DNA of 64,000 bases from the NCBI RefSeq assembly GCF_018691265.1, contig NW_024881324.1, positions 11,065,730 through 11,129,729 on the forward strand, read 5' to 3'. Shown in pieces: positions 36,930-50,369 of this stretch. Numbering within the stretch: position 1 is the first letter of the stretch; the number at the start of each line of letters is the position of its first letter. Below the pieces are notes generated by a model. It was not told the DNA's origin, searched no databases, and saw only the letters and a list, made by a program, of their open reading frames with translations. Both the position numbers and the translations under genes were made by a program. Source of the stretch: Tyto alba (Eukaryota; Chordata; Aves; Strigiformes; Tytonidae).

Positions 36930-37904
36930 TATGAAGCATTGGTAGAATGAGAAGGAGATCCTTTTCAGTTTTCAATTATTCATTTTGCAGTATGACCTGA
37001 AAGATAGATTTCCTCCTCCACCCCTTCCAATGTGCAAAGTGTTGTGTAGATACAGAACAGACAGGCAGTCGCTATCCCAAAGAGCTTTCAGATAAAGCAA
37101 CTTTTATGTATAGCCCTGATGCTTTCAGTCATTTGCAGTTAGGTCATTTCAGCTATTAGGTTTGTGATATATAAAGTGCTGTTAAGTCACATTTTCTGCT
37201 TTTTAATTGTTTATCATCTGTAATGGATAATGAACAGCGTCTGTAAATACAGCTGTTGGTATGAAAAGAATCACATATACATAGAGAGAAATTGTGAATG
37301 TGACTCTCACATGATGTTGAAAAAAAAGCATGTGTCTGTTAGAGAAATCATTGAACTGGGATTCTTCCCTAGGCAGGATACATGCATCCTGCTTACTGTC
37401 TCGAAGGCAAAGTACTGTCTTCTCTGAATGCACTGAAAGGAGAAGACTATGGGCAGTAAAACTGAACAACTCCGGCATGCCTCGCCTCTTGCTTTCAGCA
37501 TCTTGTTTCTCTTGGGTCTTGCCTGTTGCTTTTGCTCCTACCCAGGGGATGTTCCTTGTTCAAAACTATGTATCTCTGCTCTCAGTACTGAGCAAGAGCT
37601 AGTTCAGATTGACCCATCTTTTGTCCGGTTGCTCATCAATGCAAAAGAACTCCTGTCCTCTTTCTGTTAGTCTCTACTGGGTTGTGCAGACACATCAGTA
37701 ACTGCTTAGAGATGGCCGTTATGCCTCATCCAAAGATCTGAGAGAAATGTTTGGTAGTTTTCCTACTTTTCCAGGTTCGTTTCAAAGTCATCTTTGAGTC
37801 TCACAAAGGATATTTAATTAGCATTTTCACCAAACTTCATTTTAATCTAGTGAACTAGAGTGCGGGTCTTAGGCAGGTACACTTAAAATGCAGGACCAGG
37901 AGGA

Positions 37905-37975
37905 GAAGTTAGATTAAATGGCCTTCTGAAGATTCCCTGTCTTCATTACTGTATAATGGACAGCAAAAGCTTAGC
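37905..37975 (+). mobile_element. Possible decayed CR1 tail
   Basis: 'gaagttagattaaatggcct', 'tctgaagattccctgtcttc', 'attactgtataatgg' resembles the CR1 end 'gattagatgatctcctgagg', 'tcccttccagcc', 'ttattctatgatt'. Weak and short. Confidence 0.35.
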
Positions 37976-39509
37976 ATCATAATATTAAAGAACCTCCTCC
38001 ACCAGCTCATTTTGTAGGTGGTGTAGCATGAATGATTCTACCTTTCTGTTCTTCCACCTTAGTACGTTTCAAAAGAAACCCTTGCGATCTGTGCCGAGAT
38101 GAGGCAAATTTTAGGCTTCAGATGGTTAGCATCTACTGCAAAACTTAGCATAAGTAGTGAGGTCTTAGTGGTGATCTCCAGATGAGTATCTGGGTTTGAA
38201 CACAATCTTATATGCGGCACTGCTGCCTTGGGATAGAGTACGGGGTGGTGGTGAAATACCAGTGCTCACAAATGAAGAATAAGCTTTTGTTTCCATTGGC
38301 TGGAATAATGATAGGAGTTCAGTGTAAACATGGTGAAAATGAAGACATGCATGCTTGATATTGAAGGAAAGTTTAGTTTTAACTAATATATTAGAGAAAT
38401 TGTTCCAGAACACTACATCCTTCCAAAAATAATAACCCTGTCATGTCGGCAAAGTTGGTGTCAGCATGGGTTACCTGCTGCGTACAGAAAGTGCTGGTCA
38501 TGTAAGTTAGATCTGCCTCAGGGCTAGTCTGACTTGCACACCCGACCTTTCAAAAATGTTTTTTGTTCATTAATCAATGTTCTTTGCTCCAGCTTGCCAG
38601 CTTCCCTTCTTTCCCCTCCTTCACTGTCCTCCTTTTCAGTTTGTCAACCTACCTCCCCCAATAACCTCTGACTACATGTTAGATAGTGGCTCCTAACAAC
38701 ACCAGTTGAATTTTATTTGGCATTCGGTAAGTCCAGACAGTCACATGAGTAGTTATTTTCCTTAAATTATGCCGGACAAAGCATGTATGAATGCTTTGGA
38801 TTGCGATAAAATGCAATTGCTGTTTCAAATGACGCTTTTCAATTTTAGGTGTAGCAACTAGCAGCATGATCTAAAGGCGAATTGTTTTAGACCCAGCATT
38901 TCAAGGACGTTTTCATATATTTAGTTTATGCAAGGAAACTTTAGATTTAGATGGGTTAATGATGTCTGGTTTACGTGCAGCAAGAGCTATTTTTAAGCTC
39001 CACCTACATTATAACACAAACGGAACGTGAACTCAAGCTGAGATTCCAAAAATGCAGTAGGTTAACTCTGACAGTAATGAAGCTTTGTTCTTCAACTTTC
39101 AGTACACTCTTGCACTGCCTAATTTTTCTTGGGTCTGGAATGAAAGTTGAGTAAGGAGAGGCTAGGAAAGGAGATGATATGTGTATTGTGCATGTAGTAA
39201 GGGAGTTATGCAATTATATTGTCTTTGGCAGTGCCTGCATCATCTTTACACTAGACCAAGGATTTTACTAGTATAATTTCCTTATTGCTGTCTCATGGTG
39301 GCTAAGATCCTACCATAGATAAGACCTAAGTAGTCAGTAACCATTTTTCGTTCACAGTGTATTTAAAGCAGTGTCGTATTACTCCATAGGATCCATGTCC
39401 CAGTGTTAGCAAGTCCAGATTACTTTTTTCAGCTTAATGATGGCTTGGAAAGCCCAAATAAGTTGCAGTATGTCAAAGTTTAATTTCACTCAGAAAAAGA
39501 AAAAGTGGC

Positions 39510-39528
39510 TTTTTTTTTTTTTTTTTTT
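39510..39528 (+). repeat. T19 homopolymer
   Basis: Uninterrupted intronic T run. Confidence 0.95.
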
Positions 39529-42484
39529 AATCAGCTTAAGTTAGTTCAGTAAACATTAAAATAGTTGTATGAAAGAATTACGACAGTAAGAACAAATCCT
39601 TACCTTTCAGAGTCAAAATACTCATTGGCTTCGATGAAATCAAAATTGGAGTGTGGCTGAAATACTTCTCTTCTTTTAAAAAATTGTTTTCAGCCATAAT
39701 TTCAATTATCAGGACCAAAGCATTTTGTTGTACATTGCAAGTTTCACCTACTAAGAGAAAGAACCTTTAAGAAAGATGCTGCTATTTCAAGCATTTGTGA
39801 TAAACTATAAATATTTCTGGAGTGCTTTTCCAGAAAAAATATTGCGTATTAGGAAGCAAGGTTTTGTTCAGATGGGGAAATTCAGATAGGAAATTTTCAG
39901 CTATTGTGAAGAGAACTATAAGCCAATGAGACTGCCTGCAAGTGACATTTAAAAAAGCTTCATCAAGCCATTTAGTCACCTGACATGTCAGTCCAGCACT
40001 GTTGAGGAGAAGCAGGGACAATCATGTCAGTGTTGGGCTCCCCAGACTGCTTTTTAACCCCAGTCCTGCTGCACCTGTCTTTATTCTGCATCGGTCCTTA
40101 TTCTGTGCCAGCCTTCCAAAATTGACACTTCAACAAAAAAAATGTGAGCTCCAGAAGTATGTGAGCACTGGTGCTGTGCATTTCCCCCAATGTACCTGGA
40201 ACTCAGGATAGCACTAAATCAGTTCATATGCATATAAAGCCACCATTGCTGACAGAACAGTTCACAGATCTGTAGATTTTTAAAGAGTATATCAACTGGT
40301 TAATATTTATGTATCAGTGTGGAAGGTACTAGCAATATTATAACAGTGGATGGGTACCATTTTGTTTTACTTGAGGGAAATTCAATATGAATAAAACAGC
40401 AACTTTTCAAACATGACATTTAATCCACACATGTAAATCATACCAGGAGATCTATTATTCATTATTAAAAGGGCACCATATTTTTATTACACTGAAAATG
40501 AAACACAAATGCTGTGAAAAATTTAGTGCCTTTTCCTGAAGTTTCAGGACACTTATCATGCAGTCATCTAGCAGGGGCTGACAGTCATTTTAAAATATAG
40601 CTACAAAATTAATAAATTTGAACTCTTTTGCTTGGAAAAAGAGGATGTTCTATTTCACTGAATAAGGTGGATTTATTTTTTATTTAAGACTTCCTAAATA
40701 CTTAAGATGGCAAAGTACTTTGTTAATGTTCACATTCAGAATTAGATACATAACGAATAAAGTTCATATCTTTGTTGTTATTAGTCATTTCCAACATTTT
40801 CTTCCCTGAAGTGCATTTTGAAAACTACATATATCAGAAACTGATTAACATGACCTAAGGTATTAATTCTTAAAATATGATGAAACAAACAGTTTCAAGG
40901 ACCTTATTTTCTGTATGTCAGCAGCTGTCTAAGGACTGTGATACTTTTAGTAATTACAAAACAAGGTATCATTAGGCAAAGTAGAGCACAAACTTTCCCC
41001 CCGCCTTTATTTTATTCTTGAGCAAAATCCTGGCACAGATGAAGAGCATTTAGCTCTAGGACACTTTATAGGACATAACATAAGAGTTTGATACACTATG
41101 AAAAAAGATAGGAAGTAATAATACTTAGCAGTGCCAGAGGACTTTCAAAATGAGAGCCACTTAAATTTTCCCTGGATGCAATTATTTGTAGTTGGGATGA
41201 TAAGGTGCTACGTGAACCTTTTGATAAATGCAAGAACTAAGCTTAGACAGATGTTTGTGTGTATTTGAAGACTGCAGATTTAATGCTTTTTTCACACAGC
41301 AGGAACACGCAGTTATTACTGTTTCTATTTTATTTATTTGAGTTTGTTTGAGGTTTTGGTCTTTGATTGCTATTTGCTAAATGTCTTTTTGCAATTGCTC
41401 CCCAAAATGCTTGTTTTCAGAGCAATTCTGTTCTAGCTGTGTCACACCACTGTGCTGTCCTGGTGACAGACCTCTGCCACTTACACCACAGGGCCAAGGG
41501 GCCCATGCTGCCTGGGCTGGCTGCTAGCAGCCCTTCAGTAGTGCTCGTCTCCCCAGCTGGCCACGAGTCTTTCTCCTTGCTGTGGGCCCAGCAGAAGGTG
41601 TGACAGGGACCTCCTTTGGCCCAGTGCTGTACACAGATCCTGCTCCATCCGTGAGCTGCAGCCAGGTGGTTTCTTTGGAGACCTTTGCTGCCCACAGCAA
41701 CATGGAAAGCTCAATTTCTAGCACTGTGTGGAGGCTTGAAGGGATTCATTAAGTCTGGTGTGCTGACATTGCAAAACCATCGCATATTAGAACCTATTGC
41801 ATCTACTTTATTTAGCATTATGCAACTGATTTACATAAACAAAAAATTACTACTTAGGTTTTGGGTTTTTTCAGTAATTAATTAGCATTAATTTTCACAT
41901 GTTGTCTAGTCATTGCGTTCTGGTGAAGAAGTTCTTGGAAACACCCGCTGGACTGGGCCGTGTGTGCTCCTTCAGCTTCAACCAACGCATACTGCTCAAA
42001 GGCCTCAGAAATGTGGCCTATGTTATGATGCATCATATCTAAGTAGGGTAAGGTATGTGGTCTGCATTGGAAAATCTAGCAGACATACGTTAAAAATCAG
42101 AGGCGCCTATGGGCAGGCTTTTATTTTGGACTATTCCATGGTCTATTCCCTACTTAATGGCAAATTATATCTGTAAGAGATCTTGACGTGAGCCATAGGG
42201 TACCCTAGTTGTACAAAAGTTATATATTATCTGGGGCAGATCAGAGGGAAGGCAGAATGCAGCAGTCCCTGTCTGTATCCTTAGCTTCGAGTAAACTCCA
42301 AACAACAGAGGACACCAAGAACAAAATAAATGCCCGCCCCAACAAAAAATGCTGTGAGTGGAAAAACGGAGCAATTCCATGACTCACCAGAGCTGACAGT
42401 CTGGAACTGCAAAAAGGGGCTTAACCCATGTTTTGGTCCGTATCTGCAAGTCATGGGAGCCAGCAAAACAGCCTCAGAAGACAC

Positions 42485-42503
42485 TTTTTTTTTTTTTTTT
42501 TTT
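42485..42503 (+). repeat. T19 homopolymer
   Basis: The T run is followed by CCTTAG, the same arrangement as at 33,922-33,952. The frames behind it close quickly, so no exon is called. Confidence 0.95.
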
Positions 42504-43469
42504 CCTTAGAATATCTGGTTTTGAAGCATTTGACATTTTAAATAGTTATCTGTGAACTCAGGCTGAGCAGATTAGTTACAAGGCGGAATGGGGAAGAGTA
42601 CTTTATGCCGCAAAAGAACAAAAATTGATCCTGTTTAAACATGCAATTTTAAAGCAGAGCACACAAGGAAAAGGGCATTTGTTATCAGGAGTCAGTTTTC
42701 CTGTTTCTTCTCTAGAGGGGTGATAGCCGAGCCCCTGGAAAGAGAGCAGAGCCTGACCAGATCTGGACTGTCCACAAAATACTGCAGGAGAGTGAACTTG
42801 GCACTGGTATGGCTTCCCTGGTGAAGGGAATGTTGCTGCATCCCTGGCTGGACCGAAGCTTATAGAGGGAAAGGGGATACTGTGCTACACGAGGTGTGAT
42901 GGGGAATCCGGGACAGCATCAGGAAAGTGACCTGAGGTGGAGCAGCTGGTGGAGCAGAAAGGAGAGGAAAGCTGCCTGCTCCTGCACCGGGTGGGCAGAG
43001 TGGCACCGCTGGGTGACTCAGCCCTGCGTGCCGAATGAGCCACGTCTTCATGAGACTCCTTGGCTCCGAGTGGTTTCTGAGCAAAGTACGTGTCCTCTTG
43101 ACACAAAAGAAATAAACTCCACTGTTTCTTGTTGGTGGCCGACGTTATCCTGGGAAGCTCATGTTTTGGCCGTGCTGGAATCAATCTCAGGAATAAATGA
43201 GGTGGGAGTGGCAGGAGAAGGAACTGGGGTTCCTGCCTTCCTCTTACAAAGACCGTTTCTCCCCTTGTAAGATGAGGTCAGAATCCACCCAGGCCAGCAG
43301 TATATCACCAGAAACTCTCAGGGAGGCTAGAGCTGGCTGTACCATACATTACTACTCCCTGCTGGTCAAAGAACAGAAAAGAATTAGCAGCAGATGTGCC
43401 AGGACAATTAGCAACAGATGCAGAGGCTAAAGCTCACAGAATGCAAACATTATTCCCCTGTATTTGAGA

Positions 43470-43560
43470 AGATAAAAGGCCAGATTCTGGTCCTCTGGTG
43501 TAAGGTAGTCGTGCCGCACGCGATGCTGCTGGGGTTAACTACACCCTGAGTTATCTCTCC
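43470..43560 (+). repeat. Ancient palindromic amniote repeat relic
   Basis: 'aaggccagattctggtcctc', 'tggtgtaaggtagtcgtgcc' ... 'ggggttaactacaccctgag' matches the well-known old sauropsid pattern 'gggccagattctgatctcag', 'ttacaccggtgtaaatccgg'. Family name not determined. Confidence 0.5.
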
Positions 43561-46500
43561 TAGAGGAAAGGGAGGCAGAGGGGAATTGCTGCTGCTCTGG
43601 TAGCATGGGAGAGAGCAGGAGGTGTTCCCATCGGGGCACTCGGTGAGGCTCTGGGAAGGTGACGGGGTGCTTTGGCACAGTCTGTCAGGAGAAATCCTGC
43701 TCACTGGCACTGCTGCGGGTCTGGAAGTAGTAAATAAATTGCCTGCTTACAGATAGTACAGCTACGTGCTCCGTGCCGCTCATCCGTGGTCCTGAGCTCC
43801 CGTGCTTGTGCCACAACTGCTTCTGGTCCATACTCCCCCACGGTCTGGGAGGGTGGGATACTGGGTCATGGAAAAGACGGTGGTACTGGATGAAGGTTTA
43901 AGGAGATCTTCAGTCTGCAGGGAGAGGAGTCAGGGAGTTGTCTGAGCTATGCCAGGGTTGAAAGGTCTGTTCTATTTTTCAGAAAATAGAAAAAGGAAAA
44001 AAAAATATATACATGGAGAAATGAATGATAGTGCAGTGTATGGTCCTCCTTTGATTTGTGCATTGTTTTGTATTCAGATACCTGTTCAAAGACAAACAGC
44101 GATGGAAAGCTGGGGAAGTAAGTTTCCAGCTACTCCAGGACATTCTGATGATAGATAGGACTTTCGGAAAACCCTAATAACATGATATTTTATTTTTACC
44201 TCAGTCTGTGTTTCTATTGCCTCCCCTCTGGCCTTTTATAAATTTCAAAGTTACACAAGCACTTCCCCAGAATGCCCTTCCCTCTGCCTGTATGCTGGCC
44301 TTGCACGTAAACAGGGAGGGCTTGAAATCTGGTTGTGAAAGCTCCACCTTATTTTGGCAGTAGCAGCCTTGTCTCCAGCACTATTCATTTTATGTAGTGA
44401 AGTCATTTTTTATTTGTTAATAAAGAAGTTTGATGGGAACTTCTTCCTATTTAAAAGGTTTTCTACCCATGTTTTACACTAGCGAGGCTCATTTGCTACA
44501 GTTTTCATAATCAGAAATGATGAGCCATTAATTTATATGCTGTTTTGCAAGATTCTTCTATATAATAAGCAAACATTGAATTGTCAGTGCATATTATAAT
44601 TCACTTTAATCCATTTGAGTTGTTTAGTGGTCAAATTTTTGTGTCATGTGAATCAAGTAATGTAATTTTTGTCCTTTTTCTTCTAAATAGAAAGCATTTG
44701 AAGGCACAGAGGAGGGAAGCAAAGGTTTATTTCTTCTCTGACAAGGTTAAAGCCCAAGAGTAAGTCAGACAAAAACTCCCAAATCCTCACACTGGATCTG
44801 TTTATTGAAAAATTCAAATAGAATTCATTCTCTCTCTAGAGTAAACGATTTCTTTGCTGGAATTATGGTGGCATATGGGGAAGTAAGATATATTACAATC
44901 AAACTGATATAAAACAGCTGAATTCAGAAATAGTGACAAGAGATAATTTTAGTTCACTATGATTTAATTCAATTAAATGCAACACTGTTAACTGCAGTCT
45001 AAGAAGAATTACTTGTGCCTGTGCAGGCGCACACAAGCCTTATTTATTCTCTGCTGCATCTTTCTTTGCAGAAGAAATTACACCAGTAAAAAGCGGGTGC
45101 TGGATGCTTTCATAGCACTGTAAAAGGCTATATACCTCACAGATCTCAATGGAAATTATACCTGAGCAAGGAGAAGCAGTGAGCTGAGGTGTTAGAGAGT
45201 AGACCCATTAAAACCCAGAAACTGTGTTTACGTAGTGTGCTCTCTTTGAGCATCAACAGTGTTGGTGCAGGCTTGTGAGACTAACTCACCAAACAACACC
45301 TCAAAAGAGATTGCCACTGACTGGGAAAATATAACTTCTGATTATTATTTTTATTTTTTTTTTCTTCAGAAATGAGGTAGTCCATTAAAACAAACTGGTC
45401 AGTTTGAGCTGCCCGTGCCTTGCGTGTCCCAGGCACTGCCCCGAGTCTCTTATGAGAGAGCATTTACTGATTCCCCTCCTCCTCTAACCACCCGAGCTGT
45501 TCCCTGCCCTGTACCTGGGCACGGCAGCCCAAACCCGCAGAGGCACTCTAGGACCGCTGTGGATTTCAATAGGAGTGATGTGCCTAAACGCCTTTGTGCA
45601 TCTATGCCTACAGGTCTTGCTGTCCATGCCCCAGATCCCTGCTCTTGTACTCGCTGCCTCGGAGGGAGCTAATGAAGGGCAGGTAGCCCAACACCAAGCT
45701 CCCTCCCAGGGCTGTCTGACCCTGCGGCTGTGGGACAGCGGGCTTTGATGGGGATGGGAAAAGGTTTAGTGTGGGGTTGTTGAGGGGACTTGCCTCCCTT
45801 TTTGAAACCCTCATCCTTCAACCTGGCTGTCCCTTCCTAAACAGCAGTTCCCCTGTATAAGTCACGTTCCCGGTGGCCATCAGGATGGAAATGGAAGCCC
45901 ACAGGTGCCTGTGTGAATGCTTGGCGCGCCAGCATAGAGTTACAGGCAGAGGTTTGGCTGGGGTTTTTGTATGGATTCAACAGAAAGAAATTTCTCACTT
46001 GGTAGGTATGTTTTATTTGACCATGTATGCTGAGATATGTGACACTGTCCTAGCTGGGTCAGACACCCAGGGTTCATGTGTGAGGAGTCCCAGAATGAAA
46101 CTTACAGCCTCAGGCTTTGTAGCATCCAATCCTTATTTTTCTTATGATATGTTTTGTCATTATGTGTTTGCATCATGACATGGCTTAATCATCCAGCTCC
46201 TGTGACTGTAAGCAAAACAGTGTTTCTGGTCCTAAAGGGTGAGTTTGCAATCTAAGTCCAGGGTGGGAGTTTATAACAAATAAAGAATAACTGTGAGCAG
46301 GAAACAAAGAAATTGATTTGTAATAGTCACAATTACCCTTACACCAACTGCTTGACTATCGTCTGTTTGTAGTCAGGCTGGTAGAAGAGAGTGTACTATG
46401 AAATTATTCTAAGGAAGACGGTAAGTCTGGGAAACAAGGAAGAAACCAAAAGGGATGCTGTGATAAGACAGTGATTTCAGCTGCTTATGCTTTGGGATTG

Positions 46501-48632
46501 CTCAGTAGTGCAGGTAATTGTCTTTGATCATAGCCTTGTAACCACCACCTTTAATTTGTAGCACAGAGGTTACTATCTAGCACCCAGCTAGCCAAATGAA
46601 ATGTATGGCTTGATTAAGGATCTCTTTTGTCAGTAATTTGTGCCTAATGTTTTTAGCTTTCCCACGGGCTGTTATAGAAAATGGTAAATCTGGTTTAAAT
46701 GAAACCTGATACTGTTAATGGTTTAATAGCAGCTGCCACAGGGTTATGGCATTTTTCAACAGATGCTTCTGTTTCATTTTAAGCCTACACTAAGTCTTAG
46801 AATATATTTACATAATTAATATAAAGTACACCTACATGATAATGACAGTATTTATAGTTTTAAAAGATTTCCTTAAATGACTTCCTCTCTCTTGCCGTTA
46901 TCTAATCACAATATATAACTTGAAACAGGAAGGCATATTATTAAAATAATAATTTATATTCACCTCTTCAAAAAAATTACAGAATGCAGCACAACTAGGA
47001 ACATGTATCATTGCGTAACATAGCAGTTATTGTTATGGGTAAATCCCTTAGCTACTTCAGAAAAAGAGAGAGAGAAAAGGCTTGACTGTACCTGAGTTGT
47101 GCTTACGATCTTGCCTACTGTTCAATCAGCAGTACAAAAAGGTGATGTTTGTATTTAAACAGGAAAGATCTGCTTTGAAGTGTGTACTTACCTGCAGAAC
47201 TATTTGAAGCAGTAAAGATTTGTGGCTAGTTATCAACAGAATATCTCACTGAGGAAATCCCTGCTAATTTAAGAAGACTGACATTTTAGGCTTTTAATAG
47301 TGGGTGATCAGTTTGGATGGATGGCTTCTATTTGGAGGTCTTATTCTAAGTTTCAAAAAGTACTGAGGGTATATCCTACAAGACACTCAGTCAGAGGATA
47401 CCCTTGAATATTGTGGCCTTCTACAATTACATGTCAATTCACAGGGAGAAGGAGAAAAGGCTCCTTTCTTTACCTTGTCTGGAAGGCAAGGTAAGGTTGA
47501 GCAGGAGTCTCTACAAGGCAAATGTACCAAGGCATTTGCTACTATCAACTTTGAGGACGGAAATGGGAACAATAAAAGATGGAAAATATTCAAATAACAG
47601 AACAATGTCTCTATTAGAGAAGCATCCAAGATAGTTTATTTAAGAGATTAAGCACTCCCAGTTTTCTACAATCAAGGAGAATATGTAGGAGCCGTGGTGA
47701 AGCAGATGTTCTGCAGTGTGAGAGGTGTAGCTGACATATTTTCTTCTGTTGTGCCCAGGTTAGCATCCTTTGGAGCTGTTAGCCAGGGTATGATGGTAGT
47801 CAACTTCCATGTTCTAGCTTTTGTATGGGTTTTGTTTTATTTGCCCTTTTGAATGTATTAGAGCTGTTCAGCAGGACCTGGGTCAACCCCCACTTTAATT
47901 AAAGAAAACAGTTAAAATTGTCACATAGGACCAGATTTCTTTTTCTTCGTCTTTGTCTTGCTTCCTTCTCTACCCTCTTCTCTATGACCTTGCATTGCTT
48001 CACACAGCAAACCTTACAGAAGGATTTACATAAATTCATTTCTTCAGTGTGTTTCTTCATCCCTGATTTTCAATCTCCTTTTTGACCCTACTCTGAGGTT
48101 CACATGCTTTGCAAGAAGAGTTTCCCTGCTTTAATTTGAAGGAGGAAGGCTATTGTGTACCAAAATCATTCCCAGAACTGGGTGGGGAAGAGTTTATGAC
48201 TCAGTGAGGAGCAAGCCTGCAAGTGTTCTCACTGGATATTTGGATGAACTCTCCAAAGTTGCTGCAAGAAGAACCCAGTGGAGAATCTCACCCAGCCCTC
48301 ACAGCAACACCTCAGATTTCCCAGTTGGTTTGCTACTCTGTCTTAAAGTTTTCTAGTGGCAATATTTTTCCACTACTGGTAAATAAAGACAGAAAGTGAA
48401 CATTTTCAGAAAGCCAAGGACAAAAAAAAGAAATTACAAAATTAGCATAAAAAAGGCATGGCATTTTCTCTGTTGGAGTGGAAAATTGTTCAAATACATG
48501 AGTTGCTGGAAAGAGAGAAGTGTTAATTGGTTCAAAGGTATGAAGTTTGTAGGGTTTTATATGATAAAAGAAAACTGGTTCCCTTGTGATGTTTTTATAA
48601 ATAATAAATCTTCTCTTTTCCTTCTTTGCTAG

Positions 48633-48896
48633 GTTCTACCACCTAGAAAAGCTATGAAGCCAGGCATGGTCCTCCTCTTTGAACTCTTCCTTCTTCGTGG
48701 GACCTATACATGGATTGATCGAGAAGTGGGATGGGGAGCTTTTCCCCTGTGTGACAACAATTTTAATGCTCTGGAGGGAAAATTTAAATGTCCCTTCCTC
48801 AGAGGCCATTATGACTCCAAAGTTGACCGATTCAAAAAAATTGAAAATTTTATTTCTCAAGACTTGGATAATTGGTTATGTAATCTCTACTTTCAG
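48633..48896 (+). CDS. Internal exon 10: C-terminal half of the C2-like domain
   Basis: The acceptor is TTTTCCTTCTTTGCTAG and the donor TTTCAG/GTTTGT. It is 88 codons in phase 0, the longest exon here. The peptide opens VLPPRKAMKPGMVLLFELFL, then TYTWIDREVGWGAFPLCDNN, NALEGKFKCPFLRGHYDSKV and ends SQDLDNWLCNLYFQ. 'MVLLFELFLL' followed by 'VGWGAFPL' is the typical C2 pattern in which the strand carrying 'L-x-F-E-L' is followed by a hydrophobic 'G-W-G/A-x-x-x-L' strand. Joined to exon 9 it makes one fold of about 168 residues. Trp, Cys and Gly content and the absence of low complexity indicate a conserved folded domain. This is the best-supported exon in the window. Confidence 0.94.
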
Positions 48897-50230
48897 GTTT
48901 GTATTTTAAAAAATTAGGCCTGTTGGTTTAGCCACTGTTCCTCAGAATAGATTCCACTTTCCTTCTCTCTGTCTTAAAATAAAAACTCTCTTTCCCAAAA
49001 GCAGTTTATCAACTGACCCAGTATGCAGAAAATTAAAATGGTACACCTCTCCAGCTTATGTGAATTTAGTGAGTTTTTAACACCCAAATTTTAGTATTAT
49101 TTCAAATATCAAAACATTGTTTGGGGAGCTGAGTAAATGAATCAAAAGTTGAAATCCCGAGTTTGAACCTGCCACCAGTACATGTTAATTTCCTCTACAG
49201 TTTTAGTGAATCTCAGAGGTGCTTTTACATGGCTAGAAAATAAAATAATGTTGCTTAAGATATTGTTGCTTTTGTATGCCTGGGATCCCCAGATAATGAG
49301 CAAGGCTCTGTTGTGGTAAGAGCCTTATTTTTGAATAGGATTTGGACTTAATTTAGATGTGACTTTTTTGTATGATTTGGTGAAAATGGGCCTGAGTTAA
49401 AACCTCCTCTTTGGTGGAAGCTTGTAAATAAAGGCTGTTATTGTAACTGAGGTACATTCCCTCGTTCAGAATCTTAATAAGACCTCAAACTTACACCTCT
49501 TTTATAGTCATGTCTGGCTCAGGAGAAAACACTTACCAAAAGACATGAATTCTGAAAGCATCTTTATCTTAATATGTGAGTTTACTTAATAGAAAGTGTC
49601 GTTATTAATACTCTTGTAGTGATGGTTTTCAGGCAGTTTTCTTTTTAAGTCTAGTAAGAGTAAAAGAAAGTGAAAATAACTTCAGAATCATGTGGAGATA
49701 TGAGAATTTATACCAAAAATACACGTAAGATATGCTAGGAAAGAGAATGTCAGAAACAACATGTTGTGATTTGAGCCTGGTCAGCAGCCAAACACCACAC
49801 AGCCACTCACTCCCCCTTCTCTTAGTGGAACTATAGTAAAAAAATAATAGAAGAGTCAAAATTGGTTGAAATGGGGGGAGGGCAGACCCCAAAGCTGCAA
49901 AATTAGTCTTTCAACTCAATGTATAAACAGTGATGCTTTAATGATCCAGGGAATCTGTATTTTCCTGGATGATTCTGAATTTGGATTGTGAGTCACCCTC
50001 ATTTACTGGGATGTCTGCTTTAGTCTGTAAACATGGGAAAGATGTACATAGGAAACTGATGGGAGAGAAAGCTGTAGTAAATGGAGTACAGAGAAATAAG
50101 AACTTCCTAAAATCATCATAGCAGCATCTTGGACTTCTAGGGTTCACAAATAATGTACAAACAAGTATATTCTGGCTTTGTGGAATACTGAATTTCTTAT
50201 GTTCATGTATTTATATTTTTTCCTTAATAG
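48897..50230 (+). other. Intron (1.3 kb)
   Basis: AT-rich, GTTTGT donor and TTTTTTCCTTAATAG acceptor. No repeats recognised. Confidence 0.8.
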
Positions 50231-50369
50231 GTAATTAAACTACCACAAGATTCAGATAAGCAAAGTCAGTGTGATATGCTCCTTCATCTCTCACCAGAAC
50301 TTCCCACGTATTCAAGCATTGCCGAAAAAAATGGTGTTTCAGAGAAGATGGAACAGTCTGGACCACAAG
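50231..50369 (+). CDS. Internal exon 11: end of C2-like region and linker
   Basis: The acceptor is ATTTTTTCCTTAATAG and the donor CCACAAG/GTGATG. It has 46 codons from phase 0 plus one base. The peptide starts VIKLPQDSDKQSQCDMLLHL, continues SPELPTYSSIAEKNGVSEKM and ends EQSGPQ. The first four residues continue the last strand of exon 10 ('LYFQ-VIKLP'). After that it is polar, Ser/Glu/Lys-rich and probably disordered. Confidence 0.87.

Larger units (their letters stand above)
36243..48632 (+). other. Longest intron (12.4 kb)
   Basis: Exons 9 and 10 join directly in phase 0. The intron holds a compound T/TG repeat (36.88 kb), a possible CR1 tail (37.91 kb), T runs (39.51, 42.49 kb), GC-richer blocks near 41.45-41.7, 42.7-43.1, 43.5-43.87 and 45.4-45.95 kb, and an old repeat near 43.47 kb. 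No extra exon is supported. Confidence 0.75.

Noticed and set aside
41417..41724. Overlapping open frames on both strands near 41.4-41.7 kb
   Set aside because: A GC-richer block without paired splice signals or protein-like composition.
44691..44724. Exon-like 34-nt segment (TTCTTCTAAATAG acceptor, GCAAAG/GTTTAT donor)
   Set aside because: Phase 0 in and 1 out would break the perfect phase-0 join of exons 9 and 10.
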